Below are positions 34,938 through 45,269 of a DNA stretch of 64,000 nt, in pieces. Location: NCBI GenBank assembly GCA_022448365.1, contig JAKVCS010000003.1, forward strand, positions 1,302,001-1,366,000. Reading direction: 5' to 3'. Each line of letters starts with the position of its first letter. Positions within the stretch are counted from its first letter, which is position 1. This DNA comes from Saccharospirillaceae bacterium (GTDB taxonomy: Bacteria > Pseudomonadota > Gammaproteobacteria > Pseudomonadales > Oceanobacteraceae). The notes below the pieces were generated by a model. It worked only from the letters and a program-made list of their open reading frames with translations. It had not been told where the DNA came from and did not search any database. The position numbers and the translations under genes are program-made.

Positions 34938-36599
34938 TTACGCCAGACGCTTGTACTTCATACGCTTAGGCTGAGCTTCGTTGCCGAGGCGTTTCTTACG
35001 GTCCGCTTCGTATTCGGTGTAATTACCTTCAAAGAAAGTGACCTTCGAATCCCCCTCATACGCCATGATGTGTGTCGCAATACGATCCAGGAACCAACGG
35101 TCATGGGATACCACCATCACAGAACCCGGGAAGGCTAACACCGCTTCTTCCAGAGCTCGTAAGGTTTCAACATCAAGGTCGTTGGACGGTTCGTCCAACA
35201 GCAATACGTTAGCGCCCTGCTTCAGCGTGTAAGCCAGCTGCAGACGACCACGTTCACCACCAGACAGATCACCCACGCGTTTTTGTTGATCGCCACCCTT
35301 AAAGTTAAAACGACCAATGTAAGAACGACTCGGATATTCTTTGCCGTTGATGTTCAGCATATCGTGGCCATCGGAAATGGCTTCCCAGACGGTCTTTGTG
35401 TCGTCCAGCTCATCACGCAACTGCTCAACAAATGCAAGATTTACAGTTTCGCCCATGACCACGTTACCGGAATCCGGTTGCTCAGTGCCGGCAATCATAC
35501 GGAACAGCGTCGATTTACCAGCGCCGTTACCACCCACGATACCGACAATAGCTCCCGCTGGAACGGCAAAGCTCAGATCATCGATCAGCACGCGATCGCC
35601 AAATGACTTGGTCACGTTATGGAATTCGATCACCTTGTCACCCAGGCGTGGACCTGGTGGGATATAAATTTCGTTGGTTTCGTTACGGGTCTGGAATTCA
35701 CGCGAGTTCATTTCTTCAAACGCCGCCAAACGCGCTTTGCTCTTCGACTGACGACCTTTGGCGCCCTGACGAACCCACTCCAGTTCGTGTTTTACCGCGC
35801 GAGCATGTGCTTCTTCCTGTTTCTTCTCTTGCTCTAAACGCTTTTCTTTCTGTTCCAACCAGGAGGTGTAGTTGCCCTGGTACGGAATACCATGACCACG
35901 ATCAAGTTCCAGAATCCACTCAGCACAGTTATCAAGGAAGTAACGGTCGTGGGTAATCGCTACCACGGTACCTGGATATTCTTCCAGGAACTTTTCCAGC
36001 CAACCCACCGATTCCGCATCCAAGTGGTTCGTTGGTTCGTCCAACAGCAACATATCCGGTTTAGACATCAACAAACGGCATAACGCCACACGCCGGCGCT
36101 CACCACCGGATAACTTAGTCACATCCGCGTCCCATGGCGGTAGACGCAACGCATCAGCTGCAATTTCCATATGACGCTCAACATCGTGACCGCCCGCGGT
36201 CTCGATAATGGCTTCTAAACGACCTTGCTTCTTTGCCAAGGCATCGAAGTCAGCGTCCGGTTCGGCATAGGCCGCATACACAGCATCCAGCTCCGCTTTG
36301 GCGTTCATCAATTCAGACAAACCGTCTTCAACATTACCTTTGACGTCTTTATTTGGATCCAGCTCCGGCTCCTGCGGCAGGTAGCCGACATTTAACTCCG
36401 GTTGCGGCCGCGCTTCACCGATAAAATCGGTATCAACACCGGCCATGATACGCAGCAAAGTGGATTTACCCGCACCATTCAGACCCAAAACACCAATCTT
36501 GGCACCTGGAAAAAAGGAAAGAGAGATATCACGCAGAATCTGGCGCTTAGGCGGCACAATCTTGCCTAAACGGTTCATGGTAAATACGTATTGAGCCAT
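34938..36599 (-). CDS. ettA: Energy-dependent translational throttle protein EttA
   Basis: This 553-residue ABC-F ATPase binds the ribosomal E site and gates the first elongation cycles according to the ATP/ADP ratio. It has two ABC domains (Walker A GLNGAGKSTLLRIM and GGNGAGKSTLFRMI; signatures LSGGERRRVALCRLL and LSGGERGRLQLAYTL), the arm insertion in the first domain, and the P-site tRNA interaction linker rich in Lys and Glu between them. Length and C-terminal tail match E. coli EttA (555). A short inverted repeat CGGCGC/GCGCCG (36633-36638, 36652-36657) lies in its leader. Confidence 0.96.
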   Translation of the reverse strand: MAQYVFTMNRLGKIVPPKRQILRDISLSFFPGAKIGVLGLNGAGKSTLLRIMAGVDTDFIGEARPQPELNVGYLPQEPELDPNKDVKGNVEDGLSELMNAKAELDAVYAAYAEPDADFDALAKKQGRLEAIIETAGGHDVERHMEIAADALRLPPWDADVTKLSGGERRRVALCRLLMSKPDMLLLDEPTNHLDAESVGWLEKFLEEYPGTVVAITHDRYFLDNCAEWILELDRGHGIPYQGNYTSWLEQKEKRLEQEKKQEEAHARAVKHELEWVRQGAKGRQSKSKARLAAFEEMNSREFQTRNETNEIYIPPGPRLGDKVIEFHNVTKSFGDRVLIDDLSFAVPAGAIVGIVGGNGAGKSTLFRMIAGTEQPDSGNVVMGETVNLAFVEQLRDELDDTKTVWEAISDGHDMLNINGKEYPSRSYIGRFNFKGGDQQKRVGDLSGGERGRLQLAYTLKQGANVLLLDEPSNDLDVETLRALEEAVLAFPGSVMVVSHDRWFLDRIATHIMAYEGDSKVTFFEGNYTEYEADRKKRLGNEAQPKRMKYKRLA

Positions 36600-36753
36600 C
36601 TGGTTTACCTGATAAATAATCTGAAAGAATAACGGCGCACGCTACTGAAAAGCGCCGCTTTTGGCAATGCAATCCTGTGATCATTATTACAATACGCCAG
36701 CTTTTTGATAACTTAACCGATACAATACCGAGCTACGCGTTCCTAAAATAGGT

Positions 36754-36764
36754 GTCTATACTGT
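36754..36764 (+). promoter_or_regulatory. Candidate -10 region of the multi-PAS GGDEF-EAL gene
   Basis: GTCTATACTGT includes a -10-like TATACT at 36757-36762, 35 nt before the ATG. The same 11-mer occurs upstream of the fimW-like gene at 16288-16298. No good -35 is seen. Confidence 0.35.
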
Positions 36765-36797
36765 GGACAGACTACTATCGGTAAGAACCTGACGTTG

Positions 36798-39700
36798 ATG
36801 GACTTCTCTGCACCAGACGCCTCTTATAACAAAATCATCAAGCACTCGTCCGGCAGCTTGAATTTCCTTTTGTTTTTACTCAGCTCCGCCTTCCTGGTTA
36901 TTGTGTTATTACACAATGCCTACAGCCAGTGGCAAAAAGAACAGCAACGTTTTGCTGATAGCCTGACACAAACGGTTAATAACTACGCAGACCAGGCCGG
37001 TTTATTGGCACAGGCTGGTTTGCATGCCAACAAAGTCTTTACCAACAGCCACACTCTGCAGCTGTCTGCATTTTTAAACGCACCAACTCCGGATAACGAT
37101 GAGTTGTTGTGGCAGGATATGCTCAGCGCGTTTTTCAACATCACAGGCTTTTTCGTATACAGCCAAGATGGCCAATATCAGCGACATTACGGCGAACTGC
37201 TCAATCGTAATGAAATCGCCGAAATCAGTAATCGCACACAACCCGATATTGGCCCGGACGGGGTTTTCTCCTTACGTTATGGCAGTCGCGGTGGTTATTA
37301 CATTTTTACCCGTTTCGAAATGGATAATCGCTCCTACAAACTGGTGATACGCCGCTCCTACAGTAAACTGTCAAATATTGTTTTTCAGGGTAATTTCCCA
37401 GGCTTTGAGTTAGCCATTATCGAACGCATCAGCGAGCAGATCTCGATCCGGGAACTTTATTACGCCGATTCGGACGCCCAGCCGAGTTTACGGGATGAAG
37501 AAAAGCAGCGCATTCTGGCGCGCGCTGAACTGGCTTATACCCCCTGGGATATCATCGCGTTGCCTGAGCCACAGCAACGCCAAGCCATTCTCTTGCAGTA
37601 TCTCAGTCAGCCACTGCTGACCATGGCCATTTTCGCAACGCTGGCCTTCTTGCTTTGGAGTTACCTGCGCCGTACTGAAGAAAAATCGCTGCAGCTGGAA
37701 TCTATTCGTCGTGAAACCGAGCGTCGTGCTGATAAGGCATTAATGTCGATCGATGAAGCATTGATCTCCACCGATGAATATGGACGGATCAACTACGCTA
37801 ACCCTAAAGCCGCCGCTTTATTTCGCGAAAATGGCAGTCATGAATATCAGGGCTTACTGTTGCAAGATGTCTGGCCTGATAGTAAAGCACTGTGGAATCA
37901 GGACTATAACAACCTGGCTGCTAACCCGAATCAACCGCGTGACAGCCAATATCATCTGGTCGCTGATTTTGGCACTGAGCAGCGTATTTTCGGGCAAAGC
38001 TACAATCCACTTTATAACGGCAATACCATTGAAGGTGTGGTCTGGTTGCTGCGTGATATCACAGAGTCCGTCACCGCAACCCAGGCACTTACGGAAAGCC
38101 GCAGTCGCTACAAAGCGCTATTCGAGGAAGCAGGCGTCGCTCATTGTCTGTTAGATATGTCACGCTATCAAGGTGACCTGAGTGAGCTGTATTTAATCAA
38201 TGCAAATGAGGCTGCCGTTACCTTATTCCAGTCACGTGATCGTAATCAGCTGCTGGGCGAATACCGTCAATTAATTGCTCACACCACCCATGAATTTCAT
38301 AAAGGTATCGAACGTGCTCGCCTGCTGAAATTAACCACAACGGAATTCGAACTGCGACTACAAACCTTTCAGGGGAACAACCTTCATGTCTGGGCGCACT
38401 TAAGCATGCGCTCCGGCACCGACGGACTGGCGTTAATGACGTTACTGGATGTGACTGAGCGTAACCGGATTGTTGAAGAAACCTACGAGCGTGAGGCCTT
38501 CTGGAGTAAGGTTATGAATGCCATGCCCGATCTGGTTTATGTGGTCGAACCTGATGGGGGTAATAAACCAAGACTGGTATTCAGAAACCGCTCTCTGGCA
38601 GAAATGCTGGGCTACCCGGCAAATCACAGCGCCTGCAACAATTGGGTATCGTTGGTTGATGTCAGTGAAAGTGAAAACCTGGAACGAAACCTGTTAAACC
38701 TGACCACACTGGAAGATGGTGAAACAGCAGAATTCAGCGGTCGTTTTATCCATGCCGATGGCAGCGTACGGATGGTGAACTTTATCTGCACCAGCTTTTC
38801 ACGCAGCGATGATGGTGCGGTAGAGAGTATTGTGGGTACCGCTCGTGACGTAACCGAGGATATTGAGCGCCAGGAACGTATTATCGACAGTGAACGTCGT
38901 TATCGTCTGCTTGCAGAAAATATGACCGATATTATCTGGGCCACCGACGCTGAACTGAATTTCAATTTTGTCAGTTCATCCGTAGAAAAAACGCTTGGCT
39001 ATAAACCGGACGAATTGTTGCGTAGTGGCGTATTAGTCGTCTTCCGCCGCAGCGATATTCGTAAGCTGTTTAAGACACTGCGTCAGCACATTAAAATTGC
39101 TTTACATAGCCCAACCGCTGCGGCCGAGAAAAATGTCGTTATCCGCCAGGATATGAGAGCCAGCAGCAAGTTTGGTGAAGAAATTGTAATCGAAATCCGT
39201 GCCGGTTTACTCTGGAATGATCTGGGAGAACTGCAAGGGATCAGCGGTATCGCCCGCGACGTCACTGAAGCACGACAACTTGAACGCGAATTGCAACTGG
39301 CTGCCGAAGTATTCGAAAACTCCAACGAAGCTATTTTAATTATCGATCGCTCGATGAATATTGCCAGTACCAATAAAGCGTTCGAAAAAATCACTGGCTA
39401 CGATCCGCAAACCATTATTGGCCAGACACCAGACTTTCTGATCTCACAGGATCGACACGACGTTGATTTCTTTGAAGAAATCGGTGAGGCATTAGTACAT
39501 AACGGCTATTGGCAAGGCGAAATCTTCTATCAGCGCGATGATGGTGAAGTCCGGACTGGATGGGCGGGTGTCAGTGCTATACGTGATCATAACCGCGTTG
39601 TACAAAGTCTGATTATCATTATGTCGGACATCAGTGACCGCAAAGCCATTGAAGAGCGGATTCATAAACTGGCGTATTTTGATCCGCTGACAGGCCTGCC

Positions 39701-40979
39701 AAATCGCAGCCAACTGCACGAACAACTGGCCATTATGGTGGAACAGGCGAAACAGAATCAGCAGTCGGCAGCGCTGTTATTTATCGATCTCGACCGCTTT
39801 AAACCCATTAATGATTCCATGGGACACCCGGCCGGAGACCAGGTATTGAAAGAAGTTGCTGGTCGCTTAAGTCACTGCGTTAAAAAGCACGACCTGGTCT
39901 GCCGTATGGGTGGCGACGAGTTTACTGTAGCCATCAGCTCGCAACGCGACAGTGAATCCGCCGCCGACACAGCAGTTAAAGTTGGTGAGCGCATTTTGCA
40001 TACCTTACATCAGCCATTTAAACTCGGTCAGCGTGAAGTTTTTATCAGCGCTAGTATTGGTATTTCGGTATATCCTAACGATGGCGATAGTGTGACAGAA
40101 CTGCTTAAAAATGCAGATATGGCGATGTATCACGCCAAAGAACTGGGCCGTGATAATGTGCAGTTCTTTGATCAGAAGATGAATCAGAAAGCGGTCGAAC
40201 TGCTGGAACTGGAAAATGATTTACGTCACGCACTAACGCGCGAAGAGCTGGAGTTATTCTTCCAGCCACAATATCTCAGCCACAACGCAACGGTGGTCGG
40301 GGCGGAAGCTTTACTGCGCTGGAACCACCACAACAAAGGCATAATTTCTCCGGGCGTATTTATCCCGATTATTGAAGATACCGGCCTGATTATTCCGATT
40401 GGTCAATGGGTGCTTGAACAGGCGTGCCTGAAATTTTCATCCTGGAAAAAACAAGGCATTCAGATTGAACGCATTGCCGTAAATGTCTCAGCACGTCAAT
40501 TCAAACAATTAGACTTTATTCAGATTGTCGAAACCGCTATCAATAAAGCAGGTATTCGTCCCGGGCAGCTGGAGTTGGAATTAACCGAAAGTATCCTGAT
40601 TGATGATCTTGAGCACACGCTGGACGTGCTGGCAGCATTGCGCGATATCGGCGTTCATACCGCCATTGATGATTTTGGTACCGGATATTCATCGCTCAAC
40701 TATCTGAAACAATTCACCGTCGATACACTGAAAATTGATCAGAGTTTTATTCGTAACCTGCCCGATAACTCTGACGATGCTCAGATTACCCGAACCATCA
40801 TTGCTATGGCCCATAATCTGGGCCTGGGTGTTATTGCAGAGGGCGTAGAAACCAAAGAGCAATTGCAATTCCTGCAACAGGAACAGTGCGAGGAAGTTCA
40901 GGGCTTTTATTTCAGTAAACCTTTACCAGAAACCGAATTCCTACAGAAACTGACAACAACAGAGAATGATCCGGGATGA
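36798..40979 (+). CDS. Membrane multi-PAS GGDEF-EAL protein
   Basis: This 1393-residue c-di-GMP enzyme has a TM helix near 20-40 (FLLFLLSSAFLVIVLLH), a periplasmic sensor of about 230 residues, a second TM near 275-295, about five PAS/PAC repeats from 310 to 960 (DITESVTATQAL, ARDVTEDIERQERI, ARDVTEARQLEREL and SDISDRKAIEERI end successive repeats), then GGDEF at 1038-1042 and EAL at 1170-1172. DDFGTGYSSLNYLKQF and ELTESILIDD show an intact EAL active site. The I-site position reads KKHD, so product inhibition is probably weakened. I start at the ATG at 36798, one codon after an in-frame TTG. It is monocistronic and its signal is unknown. Confidence 0.95.
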   Translation: MDFSAPDASYNKIIKHSSGSLNFLLFLLSSAFLVIVLLHNAYSQWQKEQQRFADSLTQTVNNYADQAGLLAQAGLHANKVFTNSHTLQLSAFLNAPTPDNDELLWQDMLSAFFNITGFFVYSQDGQYQRHYGELLNRNEIAEISNRTQPDIGPDGVFSLRYGSRGGYYIFTRFEMDNRSYKLVIRRSYSKLSNIVFQGNFPGFELAIIERISEQISIRELYYADSDAQPSLRDEEKQRILARAELAYTPWDIIALPEPQQRQAILLQYLSQPLLTMAIFATLAFLLWSYLRRTEEKSLQLESIRRETERRADKALMSIDEALISTDEYGRINYANPKAAALFRENGSHEYQGLLLQDVWPDSKALWNQDYNNLAANPNQPRDSQYHLVADFGTEQRIFGQSYNPLYNGNTIEGVVWLLRDITESVTATQALTESRSRYKALFEEAGVAHCLLDMSRYQGDLSELYLINANEAAVTLFQSRDRNQLLGEYRQLIAHTTHEFHKGIERARLLKLTTTEFELRLQTFQGNNLHVWAHLSMRSGTDGLALMTLLDVTERNRIVEETYEREAFWSKVMNAMPDLVYVVEPDGGNKPRLVFRNRSLAEMLGYPANHSACNNWVSLVDVSESENLERNLLNLTTLEDGETAEFSGRFIHADGSVRMVNFICTSFSRSDDGAVESIVGTARDVTEDIERQERIIDSERRYRLLAENMTDIIWATDAELNFNFVSSSVEKTLGYKPDELLRSGVLVVFRRSDIRKLFKTLRQHIKIALHSPTAAAEKNVVIRQDMRASSKFGEEIVIEIRAGLLWNDLGELQGISGIARDVTEARQLERELQLAAEVFENSNEAILIIDRSMNIASTNKAFEKITGYDPQTIIGQTPDFLISQDRHDVDFFEEIGEALVHNGYWQGEIFYQRDDGEVRTGWAGVSAIRDHNRVVQSLIIIMSDISDRKAIEERIHKLAYFDPLTGLPNRSQLHEQLAIMVEQAKQNQQSAALLFIDLDRFKPINDSMGHPAGDQVLKEVAGRLSHCVKKHDLVCRMGGDEFTVAISSQRDSESAADTAVKVGERILHTLHQPFKLGQREVFISASIGISVYPNDGDSVTELLKNADMAMYHAKELGRDNVQFFDQKMNQKAVELLELENDLRHALTREELELFFQPQYLSHNATVVGAEALLRWNHHNKGIISPGVFIPIIEDTGLIIPIGQWVLEQACLKFSSWKKQGIQIERIAVNVSARQFKQLDFIQIVETAINKAGIRPGQLELELTESILIDDLEHTLDVLAALRDIGVHTAIDDFGTGYSSLNYLKQFTVDTLKIDQSFIRNLPDNSDDAQITRTIIAMAHNLGLGVIAEGVETKEQLQFLQQEQCEEVQGFYFSKPLPETEFLQKLTTTENDPG

Positions 40980-41113
40980 CCGCATCGATCATGTGTATCA
41001 ATGACCCGAATTGCGACTGTAAAAGTGTATTCTGACCCGTTTTGCAATCCGTATAAACAGCGTGCTTCCCTACCATCAGATTCCCGACCATAAAAATAAA
41101 TACAGGAATCACG

Positions 41114-42484
41114 ATGAATAAAAAATCATTTTGTATCGCCAATTTTGTGCTGGCGACTGCATTATTGTCCGCATGCGGCAGCGATGATAACAATTCCAGC
41201 AGCAATGCAAACAACAACCAAAGCCAGGTTGATAGTCCGGTTTTTGCCACCAGCAGCTGTTTCTGGCAGGGACCTTATTCCATAGAAAACCCGAAGAGCA
41301 ACTTTGCTTATCCGGATACCGGCGCAACCTACTGGAGTTCGCGCTATAAGTTGCCACAGGGTGCAACACTGAAACTCAAAGGTGACTTTCCTTTCGCACG
41401 TTATATGTCTCTCAATAGCTACAACAGCGCCGCAGCGCCGATGGACGCCATCAGCGATAGCAGCATCATTGCGAATCAGGGAGCCATAAACCCTTTTGTT
41501 AATGGTAATCAACGTGATGCCGAGCAGCGTGGTTATCAGTTGACCATTGCCGCTGGTTCACCACCACCAGAGCGCGCGACCAATACGCTCTATGATCACA
41601 CCACTGACGATCAAGCCGTTTTACTGTACCGTGTGTATGTACCAGACAATGGCAAGTCAATGACGGGAGGGGTGAAATTACCCGAGCCAGAAGTTACATT
41701 GGCAAACAGTGGTGAAACTCTGACCGGCCAGGCACTTTGCGATGAGCTGGACAATGATCCCAATCTGCTACAGATTCCGCTAGTACCCGCCGGGCAATAC
41801 GCCGCCCGAAAATTTAACCCCGCAAAAGAAATACCCGTGTGGCAAGCAGCTTATAATTTTACTTACAGCGTCGCCTGTAATTTCTTTGGCGGCTGTTATG
41901 GCGTTCCCGGTGTTGCAAAACCAGAACGTCAGGTGGGATGGTTTGCAAATTTAGACAACCAATATATGTCGTCTTTTATTGACCGCAGTATTAAACCCAT
42001 TGCGGTCATACGGGGAAAAATTCCGGCAGTTCCGCAAACATTAGAGGGAACAGATACCTTTGACACCGACGATGCGCAGCTGCGTTACTGGTCGATCTGC
42101 CAGAATGAATATTACTCGCAGAAAGTGACGCAATGTTTATACGACGAACAAATCACCATTAATCCGGATGGTAAGTTCACTATTGTCACCAGCTGGGAGC
42201 AGGATCGACCTGAAAATGCTACCAAAGAATGCGGTATCGAATATCTGAAATGGTCAGAAAGTGGTGACGGTTTTTCGTTGATTCCAGGCAAGCAGAACAG
42301 CATTAACGACGGCCTGCTGATTATCCGCAATATGCTGCCGATGAATGGTTTCAATAAAACCGTACAACAAACGGCAACGCCCGGCGATGAAGCACAAGTA
42401 ATGGCAGAGTTTCTACCTGAAGTTACGTATTACACTCAGCAGGAATTTGAAGCCCTTGGCTGTGATGCTTACAACTCCCTGTAA
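41114..42484 (+). CDS. Uncharacterised lipoprotein (456 residues)
   Basis: A type II signal peptide with lipobox LLSAC puts the lipid-modified cysteine at residue 21, followed by a Ser/Asn-rich linker. The body contains SNFAYPDTGATYWSSRYKLP, FARYMSLNSYNSAAAP and AVLLYRVYVPDNG with later KLPEPEV. The segments resemble the DUF1254/DUF1214-type proteins found near hydrocarbon-related genes in marine bacteria, but I cannot assign a function. Ten or so cysteines beyond the lipobox, several in pairs, suggest disulfides. A convergent AraC-type regulator lies next door and may control it. Confidence 0.8.
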   Translation: MNKKSFCIANFVLATALLSACGSDDNNSSSNANNNQSQVDSPVFATSSCFWQGPYSIENPKSNFAYPDTGATYWSSRYKLPQGATLKLKGDFPFARYMSLNSYNSAAAPMDAISDSSIIANQGAINPFVNGNQRDAEQRGYQLTIAAGSPPPERATNTLYDHTTDDQAVLLYRVYVPDNGKSMTGGVKLPEPEVTLANSGETLTGQALCDELDNDPNLLQIPLVPAGQYAARKFNPAKEIPVWQAAYNFTYSVACNFFGGCYGVPGVAKPERQVGWFANLDNQYMSSFIDRSIKPIAVIRGKIPAVPQTLEGTDTFDTDDAQLRYWSICQNEYYSQKVTQCLYDEQITINPDGKFTIVTSWEQDRPENATKECGIEYLKWSESGDGFSLIPGKQNSINDGLLIIRNMLPMNGFNKTVQQTATPGDEAQVMAEFLPEVTYYTQQEFEALGCDAYNSL

Positions 42485-42492
42485 ACAAAAAC

Positions 42493-42538
42493 CCTCGCTG
42501 TTAATAACCCTTGCACAGCAAGGGCAATGACAGTGAGG
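42493..42538 (-). terminator. Nested hairpin between the lipoprotein and AraC genes
   Basis: An outer arm pair CCTCGCTGT/ACAGTGAGG (8 of 9 paired) encloses a perfect CCCTTGC/GCAAGGG hairpin. On the minus strand the outer stem is followed by GTTTTTG, so it should terminate the AraC gene. Confidence 0.7.
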
Positions 42539-42556
42539 AATCGTCGTCAACCAGAT

Positions 42557-43576
42557 TTACCCGCAGCGAAATTGCTGCGGTGTTTTTCCGAACCATTGGC
42601 GAAAGGCTTTAAGAAACTGGCTTTTTGCTTTGTAACCCAGCAAAAATGCCAGCTTTTCTGACGTCATACCTGGCTGGTGAATGTATTCTTTTACCCGTTG
42701 CTGGCGTACTTCCAGTAACAACTGATGGTAACTGACCTGGTCTTGTTTTAAGCGCCGCTGCAAACTGCTCACACTTAAATTCATGATGCTGGCGATGTTA
42801 TCTCGGGTGGGTTCTATCACGCCCAGTATCGTGTTTAATAACAGCCGGATACGCTCGGAGTAATTTAAATCCGGAAATTGTTTCTCGTGCAGATGAATAA
42901 CCGGCGATAACAACAAAGGCAGCGACATCACTTCCTGTTGCGGTTGGAGTTGATATATGAGTTGTGTCTGATCCGACGCAAAGTCTGGCAAACAGTCGAA
43001 GCACTGCAGGTACATATCGTAATTCAATGCATCCGGCACATGAGAAAAACGCACCACATCGGGCATACGTTGATTGAAATGGGCTACCAACCTGACCAGA
43101 CCATAAACCGCTCCTTCAACCTGGTGGTAGCTGACGATGTCTGGCATACGTGGGCTGAAAGTCATACAAATACCTTCACGCTGATGACACACATCAACCG
43201 CCACCACTTCCGACAGTACCTGAAAGTATCGCCCGGTTATATGCAATAAAACTTCCACAGGAAGCGCCAGTTGCTGTTGTTGCAGCGGCCTTATCACCTG
43301 TTGGATTGCCCGACCCAGTGAGGTAATGCGGATATCAATCAGATCGATCACGGCCAGGCCAAGATTTGCCTCTTGTGCCAACTCAGCTGCCAGTCGGACT
43401 TCGCGGGTAATAATCTCCAGCGGCACACGATCACTGGTGTACTCATCAAGGTTGACGTATTGCGATTCCAGTTGAGGAATCAGCGCATTTTTATTATTTT
43501 TTCCTGCCCATATGCGAAACCCGACACGATTCGCCATCACGGTTTGCTTATGCACAGTCACTGCTGTTTTTTTCAT
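42557..43576 (-). CDS. AraC-family transcriptional regulator
   Basis: This 339-residue regulator has an N-terminal ligand-binding domain of the OruR/ArgR-like AraC type (about residues 40-220) and an AraC DNA-binding domain at the C terminus (MNLSVSSLQRRLKQDQVSYH, then KLAFLLGYKAKSQFLKAFRQW and GKTPQQFR). It is convergent with the unknown lipoprotein gene and 262 bp from glyA on the other strand. A target cannot be named. The inverted repeat ATTCAT/ATGAAT at 43691-43710, upstream of its start, is a possible binding site. Confidence 0.88.
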   Translation of the reverse strand: MKKTAVTVHKQTVMANRVGFRIWAGKNNKNALIPQLESQYVNLDEYTSDRVPLEIITREVRLAAELAQEANLGLAVIDLIDIRITSLGRAIQQVIRPLQQQQLALPVEVLLHITGRYFQVLSEVVAVDVCHQREGICMTFSPRMPDIVSYHQVEGAVYGLVRLVAHFNQRMPDVVRFSHVPDALNYDMYLQCFDCLPDFASDQTQLIYQLQPQQEVMSLPLLLSPVIHLHEKQFPDLNYSERIRLLLNTILGVIEPTRDNIASIMNLSVSSLQRRLKQDQVSYHQLLLEVRQQRVKEYIHQPGMTSEKLAFLLGYKAKSQFLKAFRQWFGKTPQQFRCG

Positions 43577-43838
43577 CGTTCCATGCTAACAAGCCGACAC
43601 CACTGGAACTGTTTCGAAACGTAACCCGCCGATATCAATTCAGGGGTTAGTCAAAAATTCTCTTATTTTTCCTGACTATTTCGACAGGATATTCATGATT
43701 TTGTATGAATCACGATTGCTTTGATTATGATGGTATTTCAAGTGCCAGAAGCCGGACTTTCAGGTAAAATGCCGCCCTCAAAATTATTCACCTAAGTCTT
43801 GTTGACATAAAAGTCACACTCACATGAGGAATAGCCGA

Positions 43839-45101
43839 ATGTTTACCCGTGATATGAACATTGCCGATTTCGACCCAGCCGTATGGGAAGCGATGCAAGC
43901 GGAAGACGCGCGTCAGGAGCACCACATCGAACTGATCGCTTCTGAAAACTACACCAGCCCTCGCGTGATGGAAGCTCAAGGCTCTCAGCTGACTAACAAG
44001 TACGCCGAAGGCTACCCAGGCAAGCGCTATTATGGTGGTTGTGAACACGTCGATGTGATCGAGCAACTGGCAATCGATCGTGCCAAAGAACTGTTTGGCG
44101 CACCTTACGCCAATGTTCAGCCACACTCAGGTTCGCAGGCAAACGCCGCAGTTTACATGGCGCTGTGCAAGCCCGGCGATACGATTCTGGGTATGAGCCT
44201 GGCACACGGTGGTCACCTGACTCACGGTGCATCGGTATCGTTCTCAGGTCGAATCTACAACGCGGTTCAGTACGGCCTGAATCCGGAAACCGGTGAAATC
44301 GATTACGCCGAAGTTGAACGTCTGGCGCAAGAACACAAACCCAAAATTATCGTTGCTGGCTTCTCAGCCTATTCTCGTGTCGTTGACTGGAACAAGTTCC
44401 GCGAAATTGCCGACGCTGTAGGGGCCTATCTGTTCGTAGATATGGCCCACATTGCAGGTCTGGTTGCTGGTGGTGTTTACCCGACGCCGGTTGGCATCGC
44501 TGATGTTGTCACCACCACAACCCATAAAACTCTGCGCGGACCTCGCGGTGGCCTGATTCTGGCGAAAGAAGACGAAGAACTGAACAAGAAGCTGAACTTC
44601 GCAGTATTCCCTGAGTCTCAGGGCGGCCCGCTGATGCATGTCATTGCTGCCAAAGCCGTTTGCTTCAAAGAAGCCATGTCTGAAGACTACAAAGCCTACC
44701 AGGCCCAGGTTGTTAAAAACGCTCAGGCAATGGCAGAAACCTTTATCAGCCGCGGCATCAACGTCGTTTCTGGCGGTACCGACGACCACCTGTTCCTGGT
44801 TGATCTGATTGGTAAAGAGTACACAGGTAAAGACGCTGACGCCGCTCTGGGTCGCGCTAACATCACAGTGAACAAAAACTCTGTTCCGAACGATCCTCGT
44901 TCTCCATTTGTTACTTCCGGCCTGCGTATCGGCTCTCCGGCAGTGACCAGCCGTGGTTTCAAAGAAAACGAGTGCAAAGCCCTGACAGACTGGATTTGTG
45001 ATGTACTGGACGCTCTGGAGAATGGTAATTCAGAAGCCGTCGAAGCCGAAGTGAAGAAGAAAGTGGTTGAACTGTGTACCGAGCTGCCGGTATACAAATA
45101 A
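43839..45101 (+). CDS. glyA: Serine hydroxymethyltransferase
   Basis: This 420-residue PLP enzyme interconverts serine and glycine and makes methylene-tetrahydrofolate. The PLP-lysine lies in [14 protein letters not shown] (near residue 230), and [18 protein letters not shown] is the standard opening. I chose the ATG at 43839, preceded by GAGGA at 43826-43830; an ATG at 43824 lies in frame but lacks this spacing. It ends in a strong terminator. In many relatives glyA directly precedes nrdR; here 8.5 kb of proline and envelope genes separate them. Confidence 0.98.
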   Translation: MFTRDMNIADFDPAVWEAMQAEDARQEHHIELIASENYTSPRVMEAQGSQLTNKYAEGYPGKRYYGGCEHVDVIEQLAIDRAKELFGAPYANVQPHSGSQANAAVYMALCKPGDTILGMSLAHGGHLTHGASVSFSGRIYNAVQYGLNPETGEIDYAEVERLAQEHKPKIIVAGFSAYSRVVDWNKFREIADAVGAYLFVDMAHIAGLVAGGVYPTPVGIADVVTTTTHKTLRGPRGGLILAKEDEELNKKLNFAVFPESQGGPLMHVIAAKAVCFKEAMSEDYKAYQAQVVKNAQAMAETFISRGINVVSGGTDDHLFLVDLIGKEYTGKDADAALGRANITVNKNSVPNDPRSPFVTSGLRIGSPAVTSRGFKENECKALTDWICDVLDALENGNSEAVEAEVKKKVVELCTELPVYK

Positions 45102-45138
45102 GCCACTGAAGATCGGATCAATATCATTGATCAGACAA

Positions 45139-45171
45139 GCGCCCCGTTGATGTCGTCAGCGGGGCGTTTTT
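45139..45171 (+). terminator. Intrinsic terminator after glyA
   Basis: CGCCCCG (45140-45146) and CGGGGCG (45160-45166) pair across a 13-nt loop, followed by TTTTT. Confidence 0.9.
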
Positions 45172-45269
45172 ACTTTCTGTCGCGAGGCTCGCCTGATTGC
45201 GTAATTTCCCGAATGGAAAAATCCCACGGTAGCCCTTAGGGTTTAACCCTCTGACGTTTGGAAATTGTT

